The notes: generated by a model not told the origin, from the letters alone. 64,000 nucleotides of DNA from Acidimicrobiales bacterium (GCA_029246685.1 JAQWMR010000002.1:61426-125425), one strand, 5' to 3'. Positions 26,259 through 36,345 are shown, counted from the stretch's first letter. Numbers and translations: made by a program.

Positions 26259-27491
26259 ATGGCCACCAAGATCACCGTGGACGGTGTCGTCAAGATATTC
26301 GGCGACGAACCGGACGGCGAAGCGCTCGACATGCTGCACGCGGGCAAGTCGAAGGATGAAATTAGGGAACGCACCGACCACGTCGTCGGCGTGCACAGCG
26401 CGAACTTCGAAGTCGAAGAGGGCGAGATCTTCGTCGTCATGGGCCTCTCCGGTTCCGGGAAGTCCACGCTGATCCGTTGCGTGAACCGACTCGTCGAGCC
26501 GACCGGCGGTACCGTCACGGTCGACGGGGTCGATATCACCGCACTCAACGAGCGCGAGCTTCAGGCGTTTCGTCGCGACAAGACCGGAATGGTCTTCCAG
26601 CACTTCGCGCTCTTCCCGCACCAGGACGTGCTGACGAACGTCGCCTTCCCGCTGAAGGTCAAGGGTATGGATCTCGTCAGCCGCGAGGAGGCTGCCGCGA
26701 AAGCCCTGGCTCTCGTCGGCCTCGACGGCTACGAGCGAAGCCACCCGAGCCAACTGAGCGGTGGCATGCAGCAACGCGTCGGCCTCGCCCGCGCGCTCGC
26801 CACCGAGCCCGACATCCTCCTGATGGACGAAGCGTTCAGTGCTCTCGATCCGCTGATTCGCCGCCAGATGCAGGACGAGCTGATGGACATCCAAGCCGGC
26901 ATGGATCAACGCAACACGATCCTGTTCATCACCCACGATCTCAACGAGGCGCTGCGGATCGGCGACCGCGTTTGCATCATGAAAGACGGCGCGATCCATC
27001 AGATCGGTACACCGGGCGACATCCTCATGCGCCCCGAGACCGACTACGTCGCCGAGTTCGTCCAGGACGTCGACCAGGGACGAGTTCTCCTCGTCGAGTC
27101 AATCCAGGAGGAGGCGGCATCGATCACCGGCGATGCCACCATCGGCGCCGCGCTCGAGGCGATGGACCGGGCGGGCAGCAACGAAGCGTTCGTCACGGAC
27201 GGCACCGGCGCGCCAAGCACGGTCGTCACTCGCTCGGCTGCCGAGTCGGGGCGCGAGGGAGGCCAGGAGAGCGCCGCGCAGGTCGCGCGGCCCGCAGAGC
27301 AAGTGGCGTCGGACACGATGCTGGCCAAGGTCTACCAACTCTGCGGATCCGGGCTTCCCGTTGCCGTCGTGGACGGTCAGGGCGCCCTGGTGGGGGCAGT
27401 CCAGCCGCTCGAAGTGTTGGCCGAACTCGGCCGCGTGGAGAGCATCAGCGAACGACTTGAAGAGATGAAGAACCGCGGAGGTGAGTCATGA
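26259..27491 (+). CDS. proV: Glycine betaine/proline-type ABC transporter ATPase
   Basis: A 410-aa ATPase of the ProV/OpuAA type. The N-terminus contains the family's KIFGDEP segment and helical insert before Walker A GLSGSGKST; Q-loop MVFQHFALFPH, signature LSGGMQQRVGLARAL and Walker B ILLMDEAFSALDP follow. The C-terminal ~130 residues form a degenerate CBS-like region with an Ala/Gly/Glu-rich insert. ATG 26259 has a GGGGGGAAG site. It overlaps the permease gene by four bases (27488-27491). Confidence 0.92.
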   Translation: MATKITVDGVVKIFGDEPDGEALDMLHAGKSKDEIRERTDHVVGVHSANFEVEEGEIFVVMGLSGSGKSTLIRCVNRLVEPTGGTVTVDGVDITALNERELQAFRRDKTGMVFQHFALFPHQDVLTNVAFPLKVKGMDLVSREEAAAKALALVGLDGYERSHPSQLSGGMQQRVGLARALATEPDILLMDEAFSALDPLIRRQMQDELMDIQAGMDQRNTILFITHDLNEALRIGDRVCIMKDGAIHQIGTPGDILMRPETDYVAEFVQDVDQGRVLLVESIQEEAASITGDATIGAALEAMDRAGSNEAFVTDGTGAPSTVVTRSAAESGREGGQESAAQVARPAEQVASDTMLAKVYQLCGSGLPVAVVDGQGALVGAVQPLEVLAELGRVESISERLEEMKNRGGES

Positions 27492-29467
27492 GCAACGTTC
27501 TTGCCGCCGGATTCTGGGACAACGAGAAGCTCGACGACTGGGAGATTCCGTTCGGTCAGTGGATCGAGGAGATCGTCTTCTGGCTGACTCGCAACGTGCA
27601 GTTCCTGCTCGACTGGATCAAGGCTCCCGTCACGTTCCTGCTCGAGATCATCATCGACGACATCCTGCAGGACTGGCTCCCGTGGCCCGTCGTGCTCGTG
27701 CTCTTCTTCCTGCTCGGGTTGGCCACGCGCAATGTGCGAGTCGGGCTCGGAAGTTCGGCCGCGCTGTTGGTGTGTGGCCTCCTCGGCGCTGACTACTGGG
27801 ATCTCACGATGGAGACCGTCGGGATGATCATCGTGGCGGTGATCATCTGTGCCGTCATCGGCATACCGCTCGGGATCCTCGCCGCACGAATGGACCGGTT
27901 CTGGAACCGATTGCGGCCGATTCTCGACGGCATGCAGGTGGTGCACCCGTTCGTCTATCTCTTGCCGATCATCTTCCTGTTCGGTGTGCGCCGAACGCCT
28001 GGCGTGCTCGCCACGCTGGTGTTCGCGCTGCCGCCGATCGTTCGGCTCACCAACCTCGGTGTGCGTCAGGTGCCTGATGACGTGGTCGAGGCCGCCCGAG
28101 CCTTCGGTGCATCCGAGAGTCGAGTCCTGCGTGAGGTCCAACTGCCGCTCGCTCGACCGGCGATCATGGCCGGTCTCAACCAGACTCTGTTGCTGTCTCT
28201 CTCGATGGTCGGCATCGTGGCGATCATCGCCGGTGGTGGCCTGGGGAAGCCGATCCTGACGGCCCTCGCCACCGCGAACATCCCGACGGGTGCGTCCGCG
28301 GGCGCCGGCCTCTACTTCGTGGGCGTGCTGCTCGACCGAATCTCTCAGCCTGAGGAGACGGACAGCCACGAGAGCTTGATGCAACGAATGCGCAACGCGT
28401 GGTCCAACCGGCTCGATCCGGTTGTGCCGCCGATGCCCTCGCCCGGCTTGGCCGAAGAAGCCGAAGTTGTTGTGGCTCCGGCTCGACAGCAGCTGCTCCC
28501 GCTCACCGGGGAGCGTCGAAATGTGGCCACGATCGCAGTCGGCGCGGCCGTCGTCGCCATCGTAGGTTCGTTCATGACCTGGGGGTCCGAGGCGAGCCGA
28601 ATCACCACGTTCTTCCGCGATTCGGACGCTGCCGTGCCCGGCTCGCACAACGGCTTATCGTCGGTCGGAGGCTCCTGGTACGGCATCCTCGTCATCATCG
28701 TGAGCCTCGCTCTGCTGCTCGGAGGTTTGCTGGCGCTGCGCAGCCCGCGGTCTCGACGAGGCATGCTCACTCAGCCAGGAACCATGTTCGTGGCTGGTTT
28801 CGGCCTGGCCGGACTGGCGGTCGCCTACCTCACGATCAACATGACCGGCGAGGCGACCGACGTGTACACGCTAGGGGTCGGGCCTTGGCTCGCACTGCTC
28901 GCCGGGTTGGTTGTGATGGCCGCCGCAGTGCCGGCGATTCTCGCCACGCCTGATCCCGAGACGTCGAAAACGAATTGGCGCGAGCTCATCGCGATCACGG
29001 TGTTGGCTGCCTTCCTCGGCGGCGCCGGTGCGGCTGGTTCGTGGATTCTCGACCAGCGCAGCGACAGTGTCGCGGTTGCTGAGGCGCTCGCGGCGGAGGC
29101 CGAGGGCTCTGACCAAGGCGGTATTGCGGCCGATCTCCTCAGCGAGGCGCTCGCCGTGTCGCGGCGCGTCACCGTCACCGGTGTACAGAGCGAAGGTCCC
29201 CAAACCGGCTACGTCGTGGTCGCATTGACGATCCTCGGCGCGGGCGCCGCAGCTCTTCGGCTCGCGGCGACGAAGAACCGACAGCTCTTACTCGGCTACG
29301 TCGCCATGGGTTCTGGCGCGGCGCTGACGTTGATCGGCGTCGCATGGATGGCGAGTCTGATTCGACTCTCTGCGAGCCAGATCGAACCGGGCGCAAGTTC
29401 GTTCCTCACAGTCGTCGGCGGTCTCGTACTGGCGATGCGGGGATGGCGCGCCGTCCAGCCAAATTGA
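27488..29467 (+). CDS. proW: Glycine betaine-type ABC permease with long C-terminal membrane extension
   Basis: A 659-aa protein. Residues about 40-290 are a ProW/OpuAB permease with the EAA loop EAARAFGASESRVLREVQLP and the following helix GLNQTLLLSLSMVGI. Typical members stop near 280-350 residues; here about 350 more residues with several hydrophobic segments (starting VATIAVGAAVVAIVGSFMTW) follow. The extension is not a second EAA permease and I do not recognise it. The gene is coupled to proV. Confidence 0.88.
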   Translation: MSNVLAAGFWDNEKLDDWEIPFGQWIEEIVFWLTRNVQFLLDWIKAPVTFLLEIIIDDILQDWLPWPVVLVLFFLLGLATRNVRVGLGSSAALLVCGLLGADYWDLTMETVGMIIVAVIICAVIGIPLGILAARMDRFWNRLRPILDGMQVVHPFVYLLPIIFLFGVRRTPGVLATLVFALPPIVRLTNLGVRQVPDDVVEAARAFGASESRVLREVQLPLARPAIMAGLNQTLLLSLSMVGIVAIIAGGGLGKPILTALATANIPTGASAGAGLYFVGVLLDRISQPEETDSHESLMQRMRNAWSNRLDPVVPPMPSPGLAEEAEVVVAPARQQLLPLTGERRNVATIAVGAAVVAIVGSFMTWGSEASRITTFFRDSDAAVPGSHNGLSSVGGSWYGILVIIVSLALLLGGLLALRSPRSRRGMLTQPGTMFVAGFGLAGLAVAYLTINMTGEATDVYTLGVGPWLALLAGLVVMAAAVPAILATPDPETSKTNWRELIAITVLAAFLGGAGAAGSWILDQRSDSVAVAEALAAEAEGSDQGGIAADLLSEALAVSRRVTVTGVQSEGPQTGYVVVALTILGAGAAALRLAATKNRQLLLGYVAMGSGAALTLIGVAWMASLIRLSASQIEPGASSFLTVVGGLVLAMRGWRAVQPN

Positions 29468-29480
29468 CGTCCGCTCGACA

Positions 29481-30362
29481 TCAGCCGTACAGCTCCAACA
29501 TCATCTCCTCGGCTCGCCCGGGCAGCGGTGAGGTTTCGTCCTCGCGGCTGAGCAGGATGAGCCAACTTGTCGCATCCTCATCGGAGAGCGGCACGTAGCA
29601 GAGCGACGGAGGGCGAAAGCTCTGCACGCTCGCTGGTACGACGGCGAGTCCCTGTCCAGACGCGGCGAGCCCGAGGATGGTCGGGTAGTCGGCAGCCTCG
29701 AGCGCCGGGTTGTATCGGTGGCCGTGGGCATCGAACATCGCTCGGAGCTCGACGTGAAGGCTCGTCGACGCGTTGCGGTCGACGCCAATCAGTGCGAGCT
29801 CTGCGATATCCGCGAGCGACACGGAATCTCTCGACGCCAGGACATGATCGGCGTCCAGGCCGACAACGAGTCGCTCGTTGAGGAACGGCGACGCCCGGAT
29901 CCCGGAACGGTGGCCGGGCGTGCGAGCTATTCCGAGGTCGATGGTGCCACCCGCCAGTGCGTCGCACTGTTGGTCCGAGGTCATGCTGGCGAGGGTGACG
30001 TCGACCTTGGTCCATCGTGCTTGGAACCGGCGGAGAAACGCAGGCATGGTCTCATAGCTGGCCGACCCCACGAAGCCGATCCGGAGCAGGCCGCCCTGTC
30101 CAACGGCGATGTCGTTCATCCGGCGATCGAGACGTTCAGAGTCGGCGAGAAGTCGCAACGCATCCGGGAGGATGGCGATCGCGGCCGGGGTGAGGGCGAT
30201 CGGTCGAACGCAGCGGTCGAAGAGCTGCACGCCGATGTCAGCCTCCAACAGCTTGATCTGCTGGCTGAGCGGCGGCTGCGACATGTGCAGCCGGTCCGCA
30301 GCCCGTCCGAAGTGTCGCTCCTCTGCGACCGTCACGAAGTAGCGAAGCCGATCCAGATGCAT
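29481..30362 (-). CDS. LysR-family transcriptional regulator
   Basis: A 293-aa LysR protein: N-terminal winged HTH (LRYFVTVAEERHFGRAADRLHMSQPPLSQQIKLLE is its recognisable region, residues about 4-38) and a C-terminal effector domain. It lies between the permease and binding-protein genes of the betaine-type transporter and is divergent from the latter, so it likely controls proX. The effector may be betaine or a catabolite (inference). Confidence 0.9.
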   Translation of the reverse strand: MHLDRLRYFVTVAEERHFGRAADRLHMSQPPLSQQIKLLEADIGVQLFDRCVRPIALTPAAIAILPDALRLLADSERLDRRMNDIAVGQGGLLRIGFVGSASYETMPAFLRRFQARWTKVDVTLASMTSDQQCDALAGGTIDLGIARTPGHRSGIRASPFLNERLVVGLDADHVLASRDSVSLADIAELALIGVDRNASTSLHVELRAMFDAHGHRYNPALEAADYPTILGLAASGQGLAVVPASVQSFRPPSLCYVPLSDEDATSWLILLSREDETSPLPGRAEEMMLELYG

Positions 30363-30484
30363 TCGAACACTATATTCAAAACATATGATAGGGGTTCAAA
30401 CAGATACTGTTTCCGTCACTTGTGAGCGCCTACAGTGCCTGAGATTCGGTGCGGAAACCACCGCAACTTTTCCCTGGAGGAAAC
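30363..30484. promoter_or_regulatory. Divergent LysR/proX control region
   Basis: 122 bp with an unusually AT-rich stretch (CTATATTCAAAACATATGAT near 30370-30389) suitable for LysR binding and promoter opening. GGAGGAA stands before the proX ATG. Confidence 0.5.
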
Positions 30485-31540
30485 ATGACATCGAAACGAC
30501 TGCGGTCCATACTCGGCCTGCTTCTCGCCTTCACCTTGTTCGCGGCCGCCTGCGGCGACGACAGCGACGACTCGAGCAGCTCGCTGCCGGGCGAAGGTAA
30601 AAGCGTCAGCATGGCGCGTGGCAACTGGCAGGAGACGGCATTCCAGAACAAGGTCATCCAGCAGCTGCTCGGGGAGCTCGGCTACTCGGTCGGCGACCCT
30701 GAAGAGATCGCCCCCGCGACCTTCTTCCCGGCGCTAGCCCAGGGCGACTTCGACCTGTGGGCGTCCACCTGGCCGCTGAACCACGACCCGCTCACTGAAG
30801 GCGCAATGCCCGACGGCGGCATCATCGCCGACAGCATCGAGAAAGTTGGTGTGATGATGAGCTCCGGTGCCTTGCAGGGCATTCTCGTCGACGTCGCGAG
30901 CGTCGATCAGTTCGGCTTCACCACGATGGACGAACTGCTAGCGAACGCTGACGCCGTCGCTCACTTCGACAAGGACGGCGACGGCCGTGCGGACATCAAC
31001 GGCTGCGACGACGGCTGGGGCTGCCAGAAGGTGATCAACGACACCATCGATGCCAACGGCTGGGGCGACAGCATCTCGCAAGTCTCGGCTACGCACTCGG
31101 CGCTGTTCGTCGAGTCCGAAGCCAGCTTCGCCGCAGGCGAGGGCCTCCTCCAGTACGTGTGGACCCCCACCGCCTTCGTTGGCAAGCTCGTTCCGGGCCG
31201 CGATGTTCTGTGGCTCGCCCTCGATGCCGGCTCCACCCTCGAGGGCCAGGACGGCGTGTCCGCCGTCGGCGATGCCTGCACCAACGACCCCTGCACCACG
31301 GGCTTCACCCCGAGCGACATCGTCGTGACCGCCAACAGCGATTGGCTGGCCGCCAACCCGGCAGCCGCCACCCTGCTCGCGGCGTTCGAGATGGATGCCG
31401 TTGCCGTGGCCGTTCAGGCCGTCGCTATCGATGCCGGTGCGGACGTCGAATCCGGAATGACGGAGGCCGCTACGAAGTGGATCGCCGACAACCGCGACAT
31501 CGTCGACCCGCTGATCGAGGCTGCGCTCGCCGCTGCCTGA
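30485..31540 (+). CDS. proX: Glycine betaine-type ABC substrate-binding lipoprotein
   Basis: A 351-aa lipoprotein with signal peptide and Cys23 (LFAAAC), then an OpuAC/ProX-type type II binding fold (ARGNWQETAFQNKVIQQLL, TFFPALAQGDFDLWASTWPL). Trp residues in such segments form the cage for quaternary amines in the family. ATG 30485 is preceded by GGAGGAA. It is separated from its ATPase and permease by the LysR gene and followed by a strong hairpin terminator. Confidence 0.92.
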   Translation: MTSKRLRSILGLLLAFTLFAAACGDDSDDSSSSLPGEGKSVSMARGNWQETAFQNKVIQQLLGELGYSVGDPEEIAPATFFPALAQGDFDLWASTWPLNHDPLTEGAMPDGGIIADSIEKVGVMMSSGALQGILVDVASVDQFGFTTMDELLANADAVAHFDKDGDGRADINGCDDGWGCQKVINDTIDANGWGDSISQVSATHSALFVESEASFAAGEGLLQYVWTPTAFVGKLVPGRDVLWLALDAGSTLEGQDGVSAVGDACTNDPCTTGFTPSDIVVTANSDWLAANPAAATLLAAFEMDAVAVAVQAVAIDAGADVESGMTEAATKWIADNRDIVDPLIEAALAAA

Positions 31541-31585
31541 TCCGGCATGATCGGTCGCCTCGGCGACTGATATGAACGTAGGCAG

Positions 31586-31616
31586 TGGGCGGGGCTTCGG
31601 CCCCGCCCAGTGTTTT
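31586..31616 (+). terminator. Rho-independent terminator after proX
   Basis: Perfect 10-bp stem TGGGCGGGGC / GCCCCGCCCA around a TTCG tetraloop (31586-31609), followed by GTGTTTTC. Confidence 0.88.
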
Positions 31617-31690
31617 CTCCGGCCAGGGACTTCGGCCGGACAGAGATCTCGTCAGATCGCGCCCGTGCGGTCCCGAAGTGGAGCAGATCC

Positions 31691-33142
31691 ATGAACACCA
31701 CCGACACCATCGGCGGACATCTCATCGCAGGGGAGTGGTCGACCGACGGCCCGACCGCTGTCAGCGACAACCCAGCTCGGCCGGATGACCCGGTCGGCGA
31801 GTACGTCCTCGGCGACGCGGCTACGGCCGCGTCGGCCGTCGGCGCGGCAGCCGAGGCGCTCCCCGGGTGGCGGTCCACGACCTTCGTGGCTCGCGCCGCG
31901 ATCCTCGAACGGGCCGCAGCCCTTCTGGACGCGGCCCGAGAAGACCTCGCTGTCCTCTGCACGCTCGAGGAAGGCAAGACCATCGCTGAATCCCGCGGTG
32001 AAGCGGCTCTCGCCGCGGAGACGTTCCGCTTCCATGCGGGCATGGCAAAGATCTCCACGGAACGGGTGTTCCCGTCGCCCACACCCGGGGAGACCATCCG
32101 TACCGTCCGCACACCCCTCGGCGTGGTGGGCATCATTACGCCGTGGAACTTTCCGCTGCAGATTCCGGCGTGGAAGATCGCTCCTGCTCTCGCTTCTGGA
32201 AATGCCGTTGTGTGGAAGCCGGCGAGCAACACGCCGCTGCTCTCCGTTGCGATCGCGCGCATCCTCGCCGAAGCGGGTGTCCCGGCCGGAGTACTGAATC
32301 TGATCCTGGGCCCGGGTTCGACGGGTGCGGCGCTCGTGGCGGATCCACGTGTCGACGGCGTGAGCTTCACCGGCTCGGTTCCCGTCGGCGAAGCCATTCG
32401 TGACACGGTCACGGCCCGCAATGGCCGCGTCCAGCTCGAACTGGGCGGCCACAACCCGGCGATCGTCTTCGAGGATGCGGACCTGGATCTCGCTGTGCCG
32501 TGTCTCGTCGCCGGTGCAATGGGTGCCACGGGCCAGAAGTGCACCGCGACACGACGCATCATTGCCGTCGGGGACATTCACGATGCTCTTCTCGAGCGGA
32601 TGGCAGAGGGAGTCACTGCGCTCGCCGTCGGTGATGGCATGACCGACGGCATCGGCATCGGACCACTCGTCTCGACCGGGGCCCGCGAGGAAGTCGCCGG
32701 GGCCTTGGCCAACGCCATCTCGCAAGGCGCATCGGTCGTTGCTGCCGCAGCCGATTCCCCCGACGAGGGATGCTTCTTCCCTCCCACCCTTTTGTCGGGC
32801 GACACATCGCTGTCGATCGCGCACGATGAAGTCTTCGGCCCGATCTCCACGATCCTGCGGGTCGACTCGGAGGACGACGCGTTCTCGCTCGCCAACGCGA
32901 CGGAGTTCGGCCTCTCGTCGTCGGTCTTCACGAACGACTTGTGGCGGATCGATCGGGCCATCCACGAACTCGAGTCCGGAATCGTCAAGGTCAACGCACC
33001 GACGACGGGCTCGGAGCTGCACGTTCCCTTCGGCGGCGAGAAGTCTTCCTCCGCCCATGCGCCTCGCGAACAGGGAGACACCGCGGTCGACTTCTTCACC
33101 CGGACCCGTTCCGCCTACATCCGGCCGGGCACCGTGCGATGA
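31691..33142 (+). CDS. NAD(P)-dependent aldehyde dehydrogenase
   Basis: A 483-aa aldehyde dehydrogenase with ITPWNFPLQIPAWK, general base in LELGGHNP and catalytic Cys in GATGQKCTATR. ATG 31691 is chosen: upstream in-frame sequence runs into the terminator. The Lys-Cys-Thr active-site context and FGG-EKSSSAHAPREQG tail resemble semialdehyde dehydrogenases (ketoglutarate semialdehyde/succinate semialdehyde type). It overlaps the next gene by four bases. Confidence 0.9.
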   Translation: MNTTDTIGGHLIAGEWSTDGPTAVSDNPARPDDPVGEYVLGDAATAASAVGAAAEALPGWRSTTFVARAAILERAAALLDAAREDLAVLCTLEEGKTIAESRGEAALAAETFRFHAGMAKISTERVFPSPTPGETIRTVRTPLGVVGIITPWNFPLQIPAWKIAPALASGNAVVWKPASNTPLLSVAIARILAEAGVPAGVLNLILGPGSTGAALVADPRVDGVSFTGSVPVGEAIRDTVTARNGRVQLELGGHNPAIVFEDADLDLAVPCLVAGAMGATGQKCTATRRIIAVGDIHDALLERMAEGVTALAVGDGMTDGIGIGPLVSTGAREEVAGALANAISQGASVVAAAADSPDEGCFFPPTLLSGDTSLSIAHDEVFGPISTILRVDSEDDAFSLANATEFGLSSSVFTNDLWRIDRAIHELESGIVKVNAPTTGSELHVPFGGEKSSSAHAPREQGDTAVDFFTRTRSAYIRPGTVR

Positions 33143-34848
33143 CCGTCGCTCCGACGTTGGGAGCGCTCGATCGCGAGATCGAGGCGCGGGCCGATCGTCT
33201 GCGCTCGCCGTCCTACGTCATGCGGCCCGACGTCCTCGGTGCGGCTCGTCTGACCCGGTACAGCTTCAGTCGTTCGATGCTGCGACGTGCGAACGCCGAG
33301 GGCTGGACAGCTGAGCGCACGCTGCTCGATCTCGACGCAGACGGCCGTGGTGAGGCCGTCTACACGGTCGACACCGGCAATCAGCAGTTCCAGTTCGTGG
33401 CGTTCACCACCACGATCGACGAGTCGATGCACACCGACCGTGTCATCGCCGGCGGTTGGGAGATCACGGCGTGTCTCGTGGAAGGCGAACTCGACGCCGC
33501 TCTGATGGGCCGCCTCCGGTCCGAGATCCCGCTTCAGGAGGAGGGTCGTCTCGACTCCCGCGTCCTCGTCCTCACCCGTGGGAATCGGAGCGTGCGTTTC
33601 TTCGGCTACCTGGTCGACGAACTCGCGGCCGGTCGCCAACCCGACACGGACCATGTCGGCGATGCGGGCTACATCATGCGCAGCACCGCCTTCTATGGGA
33701 ACGGTAAGTGCGGCATGCGCTCGTTTGCGGGCTATCCGACCGGGCATCCGTTGGCGGTGCCCTATCGGGCCCAGTTCGTCTGCGCCTGGATGTTTCGTGA
33801 GCTCAGCTACGACTCGGTAGAGCATTGCGCGCGGCTCAAGGGCCACGACGATGCAGTCGGCTTCGACGATTCGTGGCGGCGGTACTTCGGCCTCGGGAAC
33901 GCGACGGGCCTCGGTCTTGTGCCCTACGCCTTCAAGCACCCGCGGGTGATCGACGCGTGGGCGACGGTCCGCGAGCTCGCCCTTGCCGACGTGCGTGAGA
34001 TGGCCGCCGACGCCGAGCGGCTCGCCGCGCTACGGGATTGGATTGACCGGGCAGAGCGTCACTTCGCCTCCGGTACGGACGAGCCCTGCGAACCGTTCTT
34101 GAGCCCGCGAGAGCTGGTACCGGTCGTGCAGTCGATCCGGGCTGCGCTCGATGCTTGTGCGGGTGAGGATCGGCCGTTCGACGCGTTGTACCGCTGGGCG
34201 GAATCGATCGATGCCGAGACGTCCGAGTTCGTGACGTCGTTGCTCGTCGAGCTTCATGACGGAGACGATGATCTGATGGACGATCTGCTTGCTGTCGACG
34301 AGTACTCGTCTGCCGATCCGAGCGACACGGCCGGCGCAGCCCTGAACCGAATCGACCAGCGCTTCGGCTGGCTTGCTGACCTCGGCCTCGAAACCGACGA
34401 CGCCGACCACTTCTGGTGGGTGGTCAGCGACAACACCGAGGAACCTCGCCGCGCCAACCGGAGTCGACTCGAGCCCGAGGGCCGCGACGTGGCGATCGAT
34501 GTCGGATTGCGGATGTGGCGCCTTCGCTCCGCGCTCGCCGAGATCGACCCCAGCACACCCATGAGTACGGTCCTCGAGCGCGAGCCGGACCATCGGCTCG
34601 CAGTGGAGCGGCTGGAGCAGAGCAATCGACCCTTTGGCGAGCCCCGCGACAATGCGTGTGCCGCTGATTACCTCCCATTGCAGATCCAGCGGTTCCAGCT
34701 GGCGATGTACGGGATGGACAACTTCAAACCCAAGTCAACCGACTGGCTTCGTGTCACCCTTTTCCAGGGCGCCCCGAGGATCAGTGATCTTGCCGACGGC
34801 ATCACGGACGACTGGGTCCTACCCGAACGACCATGGAGCACCGCATGA
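33139..34848 (+). CDS. Conserved protein of unknown function (569 aa)
   Basis: The ATG overlaps the aldehyde dehydrogenase stop (ATGA) and its stop overlaps the next ATG, so this is a genuine operon member. No signal peptide or membrane helix. Visible patches: TVDTGNQQFQFVAFTTTID near 80-100, YGNGKCGMRSFAGYPTGHPL near 190-210, ADYLPLQIQRFQLAMYGMDNFKPKSTDW near the end. I recognise no catalytic motif or family. Context places it in catabolism of a substrate of the betaine-type transporter. Confidence 0.85.
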   Translation: MTVAPTLGALDREIEARADRLRSPSYVMRPDVLGAARLTRYSFSRSMLRRANAEGWTAERTLLDLDADGRGEAVYTVDTGNQQFQFVAFTTTIDESMHTDRVIAGGWEITACLVEGELDAALMGRLRSEIPLQEEGRLDSRVLVLTRGNRSVRFFGYLVDELAAGRQPDTDHVGDAGYIMRSTAFYGNGKCGMRSFAGYPTGHPLAVPYRAQFVCAWMFRELSYDSVEHCARLKGHDDAVGFDDSWRRYFGLGNATGLGLVPYAFKHPRVIDAWATVRELALADVREMAADAERLAALRDWIDRAERHFASGTDEPCEPFLSPRELVPVVQSIRAALDACAGEDRPFDALYRWAESIDAETSEFVTSLLVELHDGDDDLMDDLLAVDEYSSADPSDTAGAALNRIDQRFGWLADLGLETDDADHFWWVVSDNTEEPRRANRSRLEPEGRDVAIDVGLRMWRLRSALAEIDPSTPMSTVLEREPDHRLAVERLEQSNRPFGEPRDNACAADYLPLQIQRFQLAMYGMDNFKPKSTDWLRVTLFQGAPRISDLADGITDDWVLPERPWSTA

Positions 34849-35795
34849 TCATCGACGGACTTGAGATCAACAACTGGTCACGAGAGGTGATCGAGGAGGT
34901 GCGCAGCGGCGGCGTCGACATCGTCCACGCCACTGTCGGCGTCTGGGAGGACATGGCCGGGGCGATGACCAGGATCGGCGCCTTCCGCCACCTCTGCCGG
35001 AACAACGCGGACATCATTCGTGTCGTCCGCACGGTCGACGAGATGCACGCCGCGAAGGCCGACGGGGTGCTCGGAGCGGTGCTCGGCTTCCAGAACAGCA
35101 CGATGCTGGGCGACGATCCGGAGATGGCACGCATCTTCGCCGACGTCGGTGTTCGGGTCATACAGCTCACCTACAACATCACGAATCATTTGGGTTCGAG
35201 CTGCTGGGAACCCACCGACAGCGGGCTGACGCGGGTGGGGCAGCGGATGGTGGCCGCGCTCAACGATGCACAGGTCCTGATCGACATCTCTCACGTCGGC
35301 AACCAGACCGGCCTCGACGCCGTCAACGCCTCTGCGCAACCAATCGCGATCACGCATGGCAACCCGGTGTCGTTCTGCGACTCACCCCGAAACAAGCCCG
35401 ACGAACTCGTCAAGGAGGTCGCGGCGCGTGGCGGTGTGATCGGCTGCACGCTCTACCCGCTCTTCATGGGCGGGGCGGACGTCACCCGTCACGACTACTG
35501 CACCATGCTGGCGTCGCTCGCGGAGTTGATCGGTGTCGACCACGTCGCGATCGGCACGGACGCTGTCCTTGGCTGGCAACCCGACGCGCTCGACTGGATG
35601 CGCAACGGCCGCTGGGATCGGGCCGACGGGCCGTCCGAGATTCCCGAGTTCGCGCCGTGGCCCGAGTGGTTCCGCGGCCCCCAAGACTTCCGTTCCCTCG
35701 GTGAAGGTCTCGACGGGGTCGGGTTCGCCGAGTCCGAACGCGATCTGATCCTGGGCGGCAACTGGCTACGACTGTTCGGGGAGATCTTCGGGTGA
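34845..35795 (+). CDS. M19 membrane-dipeptidase-like metalloprotein
   Basis: A 316-aa amidohydrolase-fold protein with M19 features ISHVGNQTG, ITHGNP and IGTD. The usual N-terminal zinc ligands (HxD) are replaced by IDGLEINNW, a start I recall from the subgroup encoded next to dimethylglycine/betaine catabolic genes in Pseudomonas (PA5396-like). ATG 34845 rather than 34833: it overlaps the previous stop (ATGA) and has GGAG seven bases upstream. The reaction is unknown; a true dipeptidase role is doubtful. Confidence 0.85.
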   Translation: MIIDGLEINNWSREVIEEVRSGGVDIVHATVGVWEDMAGAMTRIGAFRHLCRNNADIIRVVRTVDEMHAAKADGVLGAVLGFQNSTMLGDDPEMARIFADVGVRVIQLTYNITNHLGSSCWEPTDSGLTRVGQRMVAALNDAQVLIDISHVGNQTGLDAVNASAQPIAITHGNPVSFCDSPRNKPDELVKEVAARGGVIGCTLYPLFMGGADVTRHDYCTMLASLAELIGVDHVAIGTDAVLGWQPDALDWMRNGRWDRADGPSEIPEFAPWPEWFRGPQDFRSLGEGLDGVGFAESERDLILGGNWLRLFGEIFG

Positions 35796-35802
35796 GTCCG
35801 CC

Positions 35803-36345
35803 ATGACCACGGTTGCCGTTGCGCCCCGCGAGATCCACGATCTCGTCTACCGCTGCTGTCGGGTTGCGGGATGCGACCCTGGTCTCGCCGACCGGGTCGC
35901 GGACAACGTCATGTATGCCGAGGTGCTGATCGGCGGGGGAGTGGCCGCGTTCGTGGCGACTGCCGGTGCGGATGAGCCGACCTCCGCGTTCGCGCAGGCC
36001 GCGGATCGCGTCGAGTCGGCAGAGGCAGGCTTGAGATCGGGCGGCGACGGCCGTGCCGAGTTCGATGAGCCCGTGCCGCTTGCGGCAATCGCCGGAGCGA
36101 TCTGGCATCTGCTCGGCCGACCGATGTCGTGTACGCCGGCGTTCAGCAGCGACGCATCCGCTCTGTGCGCGGCGGTTGAGATCGTCGACGGCAAGGCTGA
36201 GGAGGCGCAGCTGCAGCCGCTCCGAGACCGCGTTGCCGGATGCATGCGCAACGGCGTCGCGGTTCCCACTGCCGCCTTCGAGGTGCTCGAGGTCCGAGCG
36301 ACAGCCTTCCTCGTTGCCGAAGCTACGCTCGACGAACTGGCCTGA
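35803..36345 (+). CDS. Small protein of unknown function, possibly DUF3726-like
   Basis: 180 residues, Ala-rich and helical, beginning TTVAVAPREIHDLVYRCCRVAG. It starts eight bases after the dipeptidase-like gene and its stop abuts the stop of the convergent Ldh-family gene. Partnering with an Ldh dehydrogenase is typical of DUF3726, but the sequence match is only by impression. Confidence 0.6.
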   Translation: MTTVAVAPREIHDLVYRCCRVAGCDPGLADRVADNVMYAEVLIGGGVAAFVATAGADEPTSAFAQAADRVESAEAGLRSGGDGRAEFDEPVPLAAIAGAIWHLLGRPMSCTPAFSSDASALCAAVEIVDGKAEEAQLQPLRDRVAGCMRNGVAVPTAAFEVLEVRATAFLVAEATLDELA

